Below, in pieces: positions 37,768 to 49,409 of a stretch of DNA of 64,000 nucleotides (the first letter of the stretch is position 1; every line of letters begins with the position of its first letter). The notes beneath the pieces were generated by a model. The model saw only the letters and a list, made by a program, of their open reading frames with translations. It was not told the origin of the DNA and searched no databases. Source of the stretch: Purshia tridentata (lineage: Eukaryota; Streptophyta; Magnoliopsida; Rosales; Rosaceae). A program made the translations under genes and the position numbers. The stretch spans positions 1 through 64,000 of the forward strand of contig QANT01004056.1 of NCBI GenBank assembly GCA_003254885.1, read 5' to 3'.

Positions 37768-38096
37768 AAAAAAAACTGTTTATCTTCTAGGTACTTAAAC
37801 CTTTAAAGACCATCTATACAAAAATTATAAAATAATTTATTAAAGCATTGAGCCATTTGGGAGAAGAAGTAATTAAACTTGGATGCAAAGCGGGCAATTC
37901 TACGACCATTCAATTGGGTTATCCAAAATTAAAAAAAAAAAACTGTTTATCTTCTAGGTACTTAAACCTTTAAAGACCATCTATACAAAAATCATAAAAT
38001 AATTTATTAAAGCATTGAGCCATTTGGGAGAAGAAGTGATTAAACTTGGATGCAAAGTGGGCAATTCTACGACCATTCAATTGGGTTATCCAACAA
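37768..38096. repeat. 167-bp tandem duplication
   Basis: Two direct copies, offset 167 bp, each run from AAAAACTGTTTATCTTCTAG to CAATTGGGTTATCCAA, with only a few substitutions. They lie about 0.7-1.0 kb upstream of the VPS13 start and about 1 kb upstream of the TOP6A-like start. Confidence 0.9.
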
Positions 38097-38951
38097 CAAC
38101 AATCAAATAAATAGATAGTTTTAATAACAATTATATTATTACACATTTTTGAATGAATAGTGGATTGGTGTCCTTGCTCAGTGAGAGGTTCGTCTTTAGG
38201 TCTTGTTATTAATGAAGAGATACCGATCACAAAACCACTTGACACTAGTGAGGTGTCAGCCAAATGATCTCCCATAATCAAGTTAATATTTTACCTCTAG
38301 TGCGCTCTAGTAAAAGAGAGTTGTCTAGAAATTGTATTTACCTTGTGAAAAGTATTATTTGTCATATTTATAGGACAAAGTACTTTGAATGATTGGTGGA
38401 CCACTTGCTTAACGACACGTGGATCCTGACCCCGAGTGGCCAACTGGGTCATGGGTCACCCTCAAAACAAGTTCCGGGTGACCCACCCTATTATCATGCG
38501 TTGCTGGTAGTTCATCAGGAGAAGGGTACCGATCATATAGGTACCACTCCGACCATATGAACCTATCCTGGTCTGGAAGTGTTACTGATTGTGGGAAAAA
38601 ACAAAGTTGTTCCCACCAATCATAGTATGAGGTGGTCGGTATTCCGGTTGTTTACTGATCATGTAACAACAAATTACTTTACCACCTACGTACACTTTCC
38701 TTTTAGTTGCAGGCCGGATTTGGCCAACATGTTAAGAATCTTGAAGAGTACGTTAGTCTATGTGGGTTGATTTGGGCAACCAATTAAAGACCTGTTCAAT
38801 CTTTCCCTTTGTATCAAATTCGATCCTTATTAACTGTAATCCTTTGTAGGATAGGTTTAATTAATTCTTTCTCTGCAAGTCTTGCATAGCTTATTTTCAC
38901 TTGTAACAAAAAAAAAAAACAAAAAATACAAGTTTTCTTAAACACCTCCCC

Positions 38952-38963
38952 ATTTATAAAAAC
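38952..38963 (+). promoter_or_regulatory. TATA-box-like element for the TOP6A-like gene
   Basis: TTTATAAAAACC lies about 90 bp upstream of the ATG at 39049, a normal distance for a TATA box with a short leader. This is motif evidence only. Confidence 0.45.
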
Positions 38964-39048
38964 CCCTCAGCTGTTTCTTCTTCAGCGCGCGGTTCCAGAG
39001 TCCACAAAACCCAGAGCTCGACAACTTGGACCTTATTTTCGAGTACTC

Positions 39049-39891
39049 ATGGAGTTCATGACAAATATGGAGAGAACCCTGGCCATGCTACGTGGTGAAC
39101 CCCATCCACTCGAGAAAACCCTAAAACCAGACTCATCCATCATCCAGTCACTCAAGGACGACCTCAAAAACTTACTCCACTCCACCACTACTGCTTCCTC
39201 CGAAACCCAAACCCTAACCCACCCGGCGGAGGACATTTCCTATGAAAGTCCCCCGGGCGTTGTTGGTGGTCGTCTTTTCTATTCCCACAATGGGCATACC
39301 ATGGATTGCGCTAGTCTCAGCGTGATTGGATCAATCATACCCTATTATATCAACAGGGTTGTTGACATCAAGAGTGATGCATTGTTCATACTCGTAGTTG
39401 ACAAACCTGAGACTTATTACAGATTGGTTGAAGATAAGTTTTACGACAGGTTTCCATGCATTATCGTGAAGACACACGGACGGGGACAAGTACCCGACGT
39501 GTCAACCATGCTTTTCTTGAGAAAGTTAAAGATGGAGTTGAAGCTTCCCGTACTTGCCTTGCTGGGCACTGATCGTCCAAGTGCATTGAAGCTTTTATCT
39601 GCTTATAATTACGGACTTGATGTGAAGTGGTTGGGTATCAGACCGAGCGATTTGAAAAAATATGAAATACCAAACAACTGTAGGATGACTATGACTAAGA
39701 AGGACATTGAGATGTTGAAATGTCTGTTAGATGAAGATTGTCTGAAGAATAATCCTGTTAGGGTTGCGGAGTTCACTCAAATGATGAAAACTAAAGAGAA
39801 GGTAGAAATCGAGTGTTTGGCCGCGAATGGAATTCAATTCATGTCTAAGGTTTTTTTGCCTCTGAAACTACAGGAGAAGGATTGGATATGA
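39049..39891 (+). CDS. Truncated TOP6A / SPO11-3-like protein, intronless
   Basis: A single uninterrupted frame of 280 aa. From about residue 70 it follows the C-terminal half of plant DNA topoisomerase VI subunit A: GRLFYSHNGHTMDC (75-87), SDALFILVVDKPETYYRL (109-126), FLRKLKMELKLPVLALLGTD (156-175), VKWLGIRPSDLKKYEIP (192-208) and a final LPLKLQEKDWI-like end. The winged-helix half that carries the catalytic tyrosine is missing and replaced by about 65 unrelated residues. In the TOPRIM fold, the usual Glu of VEK is Asp118, and the usual DSDPYG motif reads GTDRPS (173-178), so the metal-binding acids are lost. A short stretch before DVKWLGIR is also deleted. Absence of introns suggests a retrocopy. 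It cannot be a working nuclease as it stands, yet the frame is open over 843 bp. It could be expressed or a young pseudogene. There are upstream in-frame ATGs at codons 1, 4 and 7. Confidence 0.8.
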   Translation: MEFMTNMERTLAMLRGEPHPLEKTLKPDSSIIQSLKDDLKNLLHSTTTASSETQTLTHPAEDISYESPPGVVGGRLFYSHNGHTMDCASLSVIGSIIPYYINRVVDIKSDALFILVVDKPETYYRLVEDKFYDRFPCIIVKTHGRGQVPDVSTMLFLRKLKMELKLPVLALLGTDRPSALKLLSAYNYGLDVKWLGIRPSDLKKYEIPNNCRMTMTKKDIEMLKCLLDEDCLKNNPVRVAEFTQMMKTKEKVEIECLAANGIQFMSKVFLPLKLQEKDWI

Positions 39892-41535
39892 GTCCCGGGA
39901 GTAATTTGTTATGGTAAGTCACTACACCTAGCAATGATTCTGTGTGGATTATGGATCATACTAATGTTGTTAAATGACTGACAAGATTACTTTTATATGC
40001 TTCTGCCAATTAGATTTGCCCCTTGTTTATATAACTCACCTGTAAATTGCTTAGAAGTTTGGTTATTAACTTATTACAACTTTCACCTGTAAATTGTGTG
40101 TGCATGGTTGATCCTCCATCAACCTAATGGAATACTAGATGTAAATGAGAATTCCTTATGCACATTGGATAGCATAAACTCTTAATGCGCTTTTGCAAGT
40201 GTTCTGCAACATTTTAAGAAAGAGTACGTCAAGGAGATTTGCGTGTTTAATTGATCTAAGCTAGAATGTCATTTTACAACAATTATACAAACTATACCAT
40301 ACACAGATTGGTAATTGGAATCGCTATCCTTTGGATTACATGTTCATTCCAATGATGTATATGCAGAATCATGTCCAAACATATTTGAAATTTCTCTATT
40401 ATTTATGAAAATCATGTATAATAATGATATTTTTGGATATTGTCTGCAGAATGGAATGGAGTTGCTGAACAGGGAAACTGTACGAGGATCAAAGGGGCTC
40501 AAGTTTTCGTCACTCCTAGAAAATTTATCCTTTTCTCGAACTAGGTTCTAGAAGACGGATTAGTTTTGTTAGAATACATATCGGATTCATATTTATATTA
40601 TATCACCGTGCATTTTTCTAACTTTTAATTGTGCTTCACTAATACTAGCTTAAAACTTTGTATGACCTCCAAAAAGTAAATAATTTCTGTGAAAGCTGGA
40701 AAATTGGTAATTTAGTGGCATGCTTTTTGGCCATTTTAAAATGTTTTTAACAATACCCAGATCGATGAAAATTACATAAGAAACCAAAGTCAGCAGCAAC
40801 AATGAGCTTCAATAAAGCAACCAAACAAATCAAAGGAATTTCCCACACTAACAAATCAGACAATATTCAGATGAAATTCACATCAAAAAGTGAAAATTTA
40901 ACACTGGGTAGCATCATGAGTTAACAAAGGGACTTGGTCTAAAACTTGAGAGAAATTCAAGGGAACTGATCTCTGTTTAACCAATACATATATCAAGGCC
41001 ACAGCTGAGATTAAATGTTCATGTACGTATAAGCCAACATCTGATAACCAAAAGAACTTGTCCATCACAAATTAGGCTAGCAATTAGTTTAAACTACAAA
41101 AGCTTAACATTGAAATTGTAGCTTGTAACTTGTAACTAACTGTTCGCCCAAAATCAATGGAGACATGCCCCTGCATTTGAAACTAGCAGAATTAAAATCC
41201 TTGGTCTTCTATGGCCTAGCAAAACCTGCATATTGATAACCAGAAAACTTCTTTAGGAATCAAGCTGGCCGAATTCAATCCTGATTTTGAAGATCACTTG
41301 TGAAATAAGCACAACACTTCTCTCAGCAAGGTTTCTAAAATTTTAGTTAACTAGTTCTGGTGCTTGAAATACTCAAATTTTGCAACCAGCAAGGTTTCTA
41401 ATAAGCCATATCCAACAACAGAAGTTAATTCTTGTCACATTGGGTGTCCCAGTTTGCAGGAATCTGTTGTAAATGCAGTAATCAAAATGATGAGCACATT
41501 GTTAGCTAACACACATGTTCAGTTTAGAATTACCT
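39892..41535. other. Spacer without recognised genes
   Basis: Lies between two convergent genes and should contain the 3' untranslated regions of both. A frame at 40315-40551 on the plus strand gives 78 aa with no recognisable features. Nothing else is supported. Confidence 0.5.
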
Positions 41536-42190
41536 TCAAGAATCAACATGAGGATTCTGAAGTAGATATCGAGCATTATGTAGAAGAGCATTGGCCTCCT
41601 CATTTGACACATCGATCAAACGCAACTCTTTGATCTCCTCCTGCCATTTCTCAATTTGTTCCTTATGTATCCTGCAAAACACATACATTTCAATATACAC
41701 CCAAAACACAGCACAAATAAACACTCACCTCTACTGATTTTGCAACTCACTCACATAATCATTCGCTCTTCGAATTCATTGCTTATCTCCTTGAACATTG
41801 TCTTCCCTGACTCCAGAAGCTCAGATATCTATCAGTGTAAACCCCAAAATATCACATCAAACCCAACAAACAAAAATCGCAAACACAAGGATTCATCAAC
41901 ACTCAAATCAAACGGTTACCAGCTGAGTGAAGCGTTCGATCTTTTCAAGGATGTGATTGATTGCAAGCTCCATCTCCTCAGAGCCTCCGACGTTCGTCTC
42001 AAACTCTTCCTTCTCTGCAATCTCCGAGTCCGAGACTGCTCCACTTCCTTCCTGAAACTCCAGCTAACAATCAGATTTCAGATACAAATCAACACAATCA
42101 GAATCACATACATACAAGACATGGTTTGAAGATGGCATTTACATCTGGTTTCATGCGTTTCCTCGAAGATTCAACTCCTTCGCTGTCCAT
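41536..42190 (-). CDS. Small coiled-coil protein of unknown function
   Basis: Four coding exons on the minus strand, 42190-42143, 42051-41920, 41828-41755 and 41671-41536, with GT-AG introns and matching phases, give 129 aa. The N-terminus (MDSEGVESSRKRMKPD) is charged and probably disordered, followed by an acidic stretch. Residues from about 47 onward form a nearly continuous amphipathic helix: MELAINHILEKIERFTQL, ISELLESGKTMFKEISNEFE, then IHKEQIEKWQEEIKELRLID and ANALLHNARYLLQ. There is no signal peptide or membrane segment, so a cytosolic or nuclear coiled-coil partner protein is likely. I do not recognise a named family. The exon structure and helix pattern indicate a real gene. The C-terminal exon alone would be easily overlooked. 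Confidence 0.82.
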
Positions 42191-42469
42191 TCGATCGATT
42201 TTCAATTCCGCAATCGATCAAACAAAACCTCCTTCAATAATAGCAATTAAATTAAGCATTAAACTAAACATTGATTAATTGATTAACAAACATCCGTACC
42301 TTCAATCTCAATCTCAATGTCAATCTGATTGACTGCGATGAAGACGACGATCGCGACCAAATGACGAACGCCTGAACTCGATTCAAATCTTTATGCTCTC
42401 CAAGTTTCAGATGCGCGGGAACTTTTGTGCGGACCAAATATGTAACATTGTAACCGAACGTTTTATTTA

Positions 42470-42504
42470 CGGGCCCATGGGCCCAACCAAAGGTTGGTTG
42501 GGCT
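42470..42504. promoter_or_regulatory. Site II-type (TGGGCC) motifs and palindrome
   Basis: About 280 bp upstream of the coiled-coil gene start, GGGCCCATGGGCCCAACC holds overlapping TGGGCC/GGGCCCA motifs, followed by the inverted repeat AACC AAA GGTTGGTTGGGC. Site II motifs bind TCP factors and are frequent upstream of genes expressed in dividing cells. A CGCGGGAA sequence near 42415-42422 resembles an E2F site. Both are motif-level inferences. Confidence 0.4.
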
Positions 42505-45439
42505 TGATCTTTAGTTTGATGCCAGAATGGCCCAAAAGGGGTTCGATCAAAATTTTCACATGATCTATTAAATAAGATTTACTCAGTAGTTTATTTTGAT
42601 CTTTGGTTAGGGGTGTTTTGTAGTACGAATTTATAGAAACAAAGGGGGATATTATTTAAATTTAATTATAAAAACTTTGTGTGTAAATCAAGTCTATATA
42701 TCATTTTTATTTCATCCATAAGACATGGCTTTTTATAACAATTAAAGGGTTTTCAGAATAAATGGCCAAAAAAAAAAAGGGTTTTCAGAAATATCATATT
42801 TCAATTCATTACAGCCAGAAAATTTAAGTAAAAAATGAATTGGTGCAACTTTACAGAGATTTGCAACGTTGCAACTCTCCAATCAAAATTAAAAGAAATA
42901 TATATTGTATATATAGGTAGGATATTTAACACTCATATACTCTCTCTCTCTTAAAAAAGAAACAAAATCTCACAAAATAACTTAAGAAGTTAAGTAGTAT
43001 GTATATCCCAAATTTTTATTTCTGTTTTTTTGTTGTATTTGTTTTTCAGTTTGATTTCAGTTAGTTGGAGTCGATTCCCGACATGTTTATAGGCTAATTC
43101 TCTAGCATCTTTACGGATTTGAATTCAATTTTTTTAAATTTATTATATTTAAAACTCTTAACATGGTTTTTGTTTTTTGTTTTAAATAATTATATGTGAT
43201 TATGGGCTAAATTTACATCCGAAATTTGGGTCTTAAATGATGTGTTATTACATATGCAAGTGTTTTATTTATTGTGAAATAATTGAACCTTGAAGTGAAC
43301 CATACATATGTATCAATAAAATATTAATACATTATGTAGAGCAATAATGCTAGAAATTCCAAATTCATATCCCAAATGATATGTCTTACACATGTCAATG
43401 TTTTATTTGTTGTGAGATAAATAATTCTTAGGGTGAACCATGTATGAATTAATGAAATACTAATATTTTGGTGTCTGGAGTACTTAATTCAATTTCCTCT
43501 ACAGAATTGGGTTTTGGCGATGTTTATCATGCACTTCTGAGACCCGAGATTTTTGAAAGAATCATTTAAAATCTAAATTTGAGATCACTACACTACTCTA
43601 TTTGCATTTATTCACCATTTTAATGAATTACCAAGAGCGGTACTATTGCCGTGATGGACAAAACAATACAAGCATAATGTGCATGCAAAATGGACCACTC
43701 AAACAACTTTTGTACACGTACAACATAATTGGCACAAAACAAGAATATGTGAAAATGTGATCGACCAACAAACTAGAGAGAAATAAATATTTTTTTAACC
43801 TACCATAAATAATGGGCAATGCTATCTGCATTCTGAAGTTATAATATTTATATGCTCCACTAAAATGGTGCATAAGTAATTGAAAGAGTGCAAATAATAT
43901 TATTTTTCGAAAATAATATGATGCATACTATTTATTTTTTAGTTTTCATACGAGGAATGGATGTTCAAACTTGAAATATCTCAAACATTATTATAGAGAG
44001 AAACATTATTAAATCTATAATTAGTTTGGTATTAATTATCTACTACACATGATTATTAATTCATGTTTAATACAAAGTTACCACTCCTTCAATTCAGTCT
44101 ATTTTCTTAACTAGCAAAACATGTGGCGCTCTTAATTAGTCAGTGTAGGACTCCTGGTCCATCCTAAATTCCTAATTATACGCTACTTAATCATATTGTC
44201 ATGATTTTCTAATTTTTGATCTTTTTTGCACTTCTCTGCATACATCTTTCTGGTAATAAGAAACCCTATAAGAGAGCTTAATTAATTGAGGTAATCTTTT
44301 ATTAAAGGAAGCTATATCTAGGCCAAATCATAAGAAAGCTTAATTATGGTATACCGTTTATTAAAGAAGCTATCCAGCAAGCAAAATTTATGGTATTTCC
44401 TTTTAATTATTACAAAGAAGCTAACCGAATCTCTTAGTTATATGGTGTAGTGCCCCTATCAGTTTCAGTTTATTTTTTTGGTAAACACCCATATCAGTTT
44501 CATTAACGATAATAAGTATCATTAATAAAAAACAAAAACTTGAATGGGTTTGAAAAGGGCAGGTTCTGATGCTGAGCTGTGGGGGATGCTTAGAGGGCTT
44601 GTTTTGGCTTAGGATACTGGCTGTAGAAATCTTGAGGTGGAGTTGAATTCAGCTATTGCTGTCAATCTCATCTTGAATCCGGTGGATAAATTTCATCCTC
44701 TTCTTAGTATTATCTGTGGCTATAAAGAAATTATTCGCAGAGATTGGGTTGTGTATGTGAGTCATATATATATTAAGGGTGCAAATTTGTGTTGCTGATG
44801 GATTGGTTTCCATAGGACATCGTTGTGATCTTGGATTTTCTACTTTTTTTGATCCTCCCCTTGATATTGTTAACTTCTATATGAATGATTGTATAAGTCT
44901 TGCTAGGCTTAGGTCTATTCATGGTTTAGTTGTGTGTTATTTGGTTGTTTTGCTTCTACTTTACTAAAAAAAAAAAGGACATCGTTGTGATCTTGGATTT
45001 TCTACTTTTTTGGGTCCTCCCCTTGATATTGTTAACTTCTATATGAATGATTGTATAAGTCTTGCTAGGCGTTAGGTCTATTCCTGGTTTAGTTTTGTGT
45101 TATTTGGTTGTTTTGCCTCTACTTTACTATAAAAAAATAAAAAAATAAAAACCCAAAAAACTGTTTTCGGAAAAGATAACACTGGGTCTTAATTATTGGG
45201 TCTTATAAAACCATTACTTTCACTATACCATTTACTAGCTTGGCCTCTCCCCCGGCCCACCTTCCTATAAACTTTTCCAGTTCTTCTTGCTCTCTTCATT
45301 ACTTATATTTCAGAAAACACCCTACTATAACAATCAAAACTACTATATACTTCATTTCAATATCAAAAATTAATATAGAATACTATTTTTAAGGGTTTTT
45401 TTTTTTAAATTTATTGCATATATAGGTATACAGCCAACC
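42505..45439. other. Spacer with LINE relics upstream of mannanase
   Basis: The stretch 42505-44500 is AT-rich and holds no gene I can support. A GTAGGACTCCTGGTCCATCC sequence at about 44145-44165 resembles the LINE tail stem-loop and may be another LINE end. A clear LINE fragment is listed at 44540-45160. The mannanase promoter should lie at 45160-45400, with a TATA-like CCTATAAACT at about 45264-45273. Confidence 0.5.
44540..45160 (+). mobile_element. LINE RNase H fragment with duplicated 3' end
   Basis: The plus strand encodes a broken LINE RNase H domain: AELWGMLRGLVLA, a stop, then LEVELNSAIAVNLI, HPLLSIICGYKEIIRRDW and, after a short break, CVADGLVSIGHRCDLGFSTF. The last part, from AGGACATCGTTGTGATCTTG to the A-run (44814-44975), is repeated directly at 44976-45130, offset 162 bp, followed by a second A-rich tail. 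The first A-run therefore lies between the copies. Confidence 0.8.
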
Positions 45440-47707
45440 ATGTCCGAAAAGGGTTTGTTCTACAACTTTGTTGTGTTATCTTTTTGGGTGTTCTTGATCA
45501 TCATCAATATCCAACAGGGAGATTGCAAGGGTGGCTCTAGCTTTGGTCGAACCAGAGGAACCAGTTTTGTTATGAATGGGAAACCATTTTACATAAATGG
45601 GTTCAATGCATATTGGATGATGTACATGGCATCAGACTCATCTACAAGGCCTAAGGTCACATCTGCACTCCAACAAGCCTCCAATTATGGCATGAATGTT
45701 GCTAGAGCTTGGGCTTTCAGTGATGGCGGTTACCGACCCCTTCAGTCTTCGCCTGGTTCTTATAACGAGGACATGTTCAAGGTATATGTACGATAATATT
45801 CTCTTGCCATATTGTGAAATTGAACTACATGTATTCAATCAACAATTAACCTAATTACTAATCGAAATTCAAAATCTGATTATTTGCCAAGCTGTTTGGT
45901 AACTGAACAATATATACCATTGTGTACTTAAACCCATTAAATTTGATATCATCCAAATTTTGTTCACTAAATTATATGACAGTGTCTCATTTATTTAAAT
46001 TTAGACTATATATCATAAACTTGATTTATTTTTAACAAGTTTAACACATCATTAATTTGGTAGGCTGATTTTGGTGACTATAAGCATATATTGATACATA
46101 TGGATCTCTTCTTATTAGTACATTGGAATCTTTTCAAAAAATGGAATATTTATAAACTTATCTTACTTAATCCTAATAATATATCAGTTTCAATTAATTT
46201 TGTTATTTCTTTATGGTTAATGTAACTTTGTTTAGGGATTAGACTTTGTGATATCAGAAGCTAAAAAATATAGAGTAAGTGTGATACTGAGCTTGGTAAA
46301 CAACTACAACGATTTTGGGGGTAGAAAGCAATATGTGGAGTGGGCAAGGGAGCGTGGCCAATCCATCAGCAGCGATGATGACTTCTACAATAACACTGTC
46401 GTCAAAGGATACTATAAGGATCATGTTAAGGTACGTACATATATACCTAATTACCTATTCACATCAATTAATGAATTATATAAATTTCTAATAAGGTATT
46501 AATTAAGGACTGTCCGACTGACAAACTGTTCAATTTGTTAATTAATTATATACATTCTTAAGATACTATATATTTCAAATTCGATCCGACAATTGACAAT
46601 CTGTTAGCATAATGTAACAATTCAACCAAATATCTAACTATAATATTTATTGTATATGTAACCGCCTTATTAGAATTAGTATCATAGGTTACATTTTTTT
46701 GTGTGGGAATTAGTGCAGACTGTGGTCACAAGAATCAACTCAATAACAAAGGTGGCTTACAAAGATGATACAACCATTTTCGCGTGGGAACTAATGAACG
46801 AGCCTCGTTGCAAATCTGATGTTACCGGAGTGCTGCTTCAGGTCTCTCTTTCAACAATGCTTTTATTCAATCGTTAGCGTTTTTATCATAACCACATACA
46901 TTATACACTCTTTTGAGATTTTGGAAATATTGTCTTCTAAATGATTCAATGTTCCATGACCACTTTCTAAATGATTAATGGTCTAATTAAACACCTTAAT
47001 TGTTTTTACAGCAATGGGTGGAAGAAATGGCTGCACACGTTAAGTCCGTTGATGGTAACCATTTACTAAAGATAGGACTTGAAGGATTTTATGGGGAGAC
47101 AAGCCCAGAAAAGAAGCATTACAATCCTCATAACCAAGAGTATGGCTCTGATTTCATAGCCAACAACTTCCTTTCCGAGATCGATTTTGCCACAATTCAC
47201 ATCTACGCTGATCAATGGTATATATGTATTTACATAATCTCTTCCATATATATTTAAGTAAGAACGTAAATTGACAGTTTGATAACATAATATATAAAAC
47301 GTATTCTGAATCCAAACAGGTTATCACAGGAAAGCGAAGAGGCTCAAGCTGCATTTGTGGACAAATGGGTAAAAGTGCACATTGAAGACTCTAATGCAGT
47401 GGTGAAGAAACCACTGATTATAGGGGAGTTTGGCAAGTCTTATAGATTGCCCGGGTACAGCATAGAAAAGAGAAACGCCTACTTTGGAAAGTTATACGAC
47501 GTCGTATATAGCAGTGCCAGAAATGGGGGCCCATGTGTAGGTGGACTTTTCTGGCAGCTGATGGCCCAAGGAATGGACACCTTCAGAGACGGATACGATG
47601 TCGTTTTAAAGGAGAGTCCTTCAACTGCCACTGTCATCGCTCAACAATCTCGCAGGCTTCGGCGGTTAAATACTCGAGCAATTAATAATGTCACATCAAG
47701 TACTTGA
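45440..47707 (+). CDS. MAN: Mannan endo-1,4-beta-mannosidase (GH5)
   Basis: Five coding exons, 45440-45781, 46236-46430, 46719-46841, 47012-47217 and 47320-47707, all GT-AG with closing phases, give 417 aa, the usual size for plant endo-beta-mannanases. Residues 1 to about 29 form a signal peptide (hydrophobic core [15 protein letters not shown]), so the enzyme is secreted to the wall. GH5 landmarks are [28 protein letters not shown], the acid/base Glu207 in WELMNEPRC and the nucleophile Glu325 in LIIGEFGKS, followed by [13 protein letters not shown]. It should cleave internal beta-1,4 links in mannan or galactoglucomannan during wall remodelling, seed germination or fruit softening. All expected key residues are present. 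Decayed 3' ends of two further copies follow downstream, between the small peptide genes. Confidence 0.95.
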
Positions 47708-48615
47708 CGGTACAGATTATAATGCTGAGTACTCATCAATAAATTGCTTTAATTGGATTATTTTGTTAATTAATTATCTGATTTCATGGCATTCATGCAA
47801 GGGTTTTGAATTCGAATATCTTTCTTCTCGATATCGTTTTATTAAAAAGAAGAATGTTGCATGTGCAAATCATCGATGTCGTACATTTAATCCCATCTAA
47901 GTTAACACATGTAAGTTCTCCCATAATAATATTGCAATGGAATTGCTTAGATCGACTTCTTCTTCATCACAACTCTAAAGCTATAAACCCTTATTATATT
48001 GTTCTCTTATCATTCAAGTTAAGCTCCATGCAGTACCAAAACAAGAAAAAACAAAACAAAACAAATTAAAATAACTTCCAGCTCAGTTTAGGCACAATTC
48101 TCCCGTTAAAGGTCAAGTCATTGTTGTATTAATTATTCAAAACTGAGATAAGAATTAAAATCGAGCATTTTTTATACAATGCAATTTATAATAAATTGTA
48201 AAAAAATTATAAATATACAATTTCATTCTTTTGAGACTGATAAGAAAAGTAAATAAAATAAATATTATCTTTTTTAATTTGAAACATAACACCTATGACC
48301 TACCTTGATTATTGGACCAATTAAAAATAATCACTTTATAAAATAACTTATGACTCTAATAAAGCAAAATGAACTTTTTTTTCTTTCAATTTGTCTAGCG
48401 AAAAGACATGACTAAGCGACATGGAGGTTAATTTGGTTTACACTTAGGTAAATGGCCATTTTCCTAAGTGTCCAAGTTGATATGTCCGTTTCTTATTTAA
48501 TATAAATAAATAAGTTAGGTCCATCGTGAGCCTATATATAATTAAATAAATGAAAAACACCCTTCAACTATAAAACTATACACAAACATTTCAAAAAAGG
48601 GTGCAAAAACTAGCT

Positions 48616-48948
48616 ATGAAGCAAAAGCATTTGAGAGTAGTTATGTTGATAATGTTGGGATGGATAGGTGTTATCCAAGGCGTAGCGCAAGCAGAAGATG
48701 TCTTTTCTCATTCTTTTCCTCCACTTCCTTCCTCTTTAATCGATAGATTTCATTTTACTAAAGAGCCAAGAACAAAATTTCAGAAACCTACTATATCATC
48801 AAGCAAAAAAGTTCATATTATTCATCAAGATACTCCATATTTGAAGTGTATTGCTCGAGGTACTAAACATTGTACAGAAAGACAAGAAAAAGAACCACTC
48901 CCGAAATGTATGGATCTTTTCTTGAAAATATGTAAATATTTTCATTAA
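48616..48948 (+). CDS. Small secreted four-cysteine peptide, copy 1
   Basis: Intronless frame of 110 aa. The start at 48616 is chosen because the leader aligns with copies 2 and 3 at this ATG. Residues 1-26 are a signal peptide (LRVVMLIMLGWIGVIQGVAQ, cleaved after AQA before ED). A variable, serine- and proline-rich middle follows. The C-terminus has the conserved core YLKCIARGTKHC, then an 11-residue spacer, then KCMDLFLKIC, so the cysteine pattern is C-x7-C-x11-C-x7-C. This would allow two disulphides joining two short helices. I do not recognise the family. Secretion and tandem duplication would suit a signalling or defence role, but no function is shown. It lies 0.9 kb downstream of the mannanase. 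Confidence 0.8.
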   Translation: MKQKHLRVVMLIMLGWIGVIQGVAQAEDVFSHSFPPLPSSLIDRFHFTKEPRTKFQKPTISSSKKVHIIHQDTPYLKCIARGTKHCTERQEKEPLPKCMDLFLKICKYFH

Positions 48949-49060
48949 AGACTTCACTCTCGCCTTCAATCCAACCTCATGGGAAATCTATCTCATTGTT
49001 GTAAAGACTTCACTCTCGCCTTCAATCCAACCTCATGGTAAATCTATCTCATTGTTGTTT
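48948..49060. repeat. 56-bp tandem duplication after peptide copy 1
   Basis: AAGACTTCACTCTCGCCTTC and the following sequence to CTCATTGTTGT occur twice, offset 56 bp, with one difference. The repeat starts right at the stop codon and lies in the probable 3' untranslated region. Confidence 0.9.
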
Positions 49061-49062
49061 GG

Positions 49063-49064
<2 letters not shown>

Positions 49065-49099
<35 letters not shown>
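49065..49099. repeat. (TC)n microsatellite
   Basis: About 17 TC units in the probable 3' untranslated region of peptide copy 1. Confidence 0.9.
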
Positions 49100-49103
<4 letters not shown>

Positions 49104-49409
49104 TTATGGAGGATAATATTAATATTCCATTATTGATGCTAGCTAAGCTAGCTACTTCTTGTACATGTTATGGTTTAAAAGAGTAAGAATTAATTAAATA
49201 TTAGGGTTTATTAACCTCTAAACTTTACTCTGATTCTCACATTAATCCTTAAATTCTTCTTTAAAATTCTACAGCTCTCTGAATAATTTTTCACGATTTT
49301 CACATTAGTCGTTTTTTGTTTGTCCATTTCGTTTAATTATACAGTAATGCTAGACAAACTTTGAACCCGTATGGTATACCTTACACTAATTAATAATTTT
49401 ACAGTTAAA

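Larger units (their letters stand above)
37069..39048. other. Divergent promoter spacer, VPS13 / TOP6A-like
   Basis: About 2 kb separates the minus-strand VPS13 start from the plus-strand TOP6A-like start, so both promoters should be here. The VPS13 leader probably lies at 37069-37350 and contains a 71-codon upstream open frame (37355-37140). A G-box core CACGTG is at 38416-38421. A 167-bp tandem duplication is listed separately. The stretch 38110-38900 is not recognised. Confidence 0.55.

Noticed and set aside
38110-38900. Possible LTR or other transposon fragment upstream of the TOP6A-like gene
   Set aside because: More GC-rich than its surroundings, with repeated GGGTGACCC/GGGTCACCC-type words, but no terminal repeats, primer-binding site or coding motif could be shown.
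40315-40551. 78-aa open frame after the TOP6A-like gene
   Set aside because: No recognisable motif, signal or neighbour alignment. It is in a region expected to be 3' untranslated or spacer.
47688-48069. Two overlapping open frames after the mannanase
   Set aside because: They overlap the mannanase stop and the downstream region and show no protein features; parts of the same DNA are found, broken, after relic 1.
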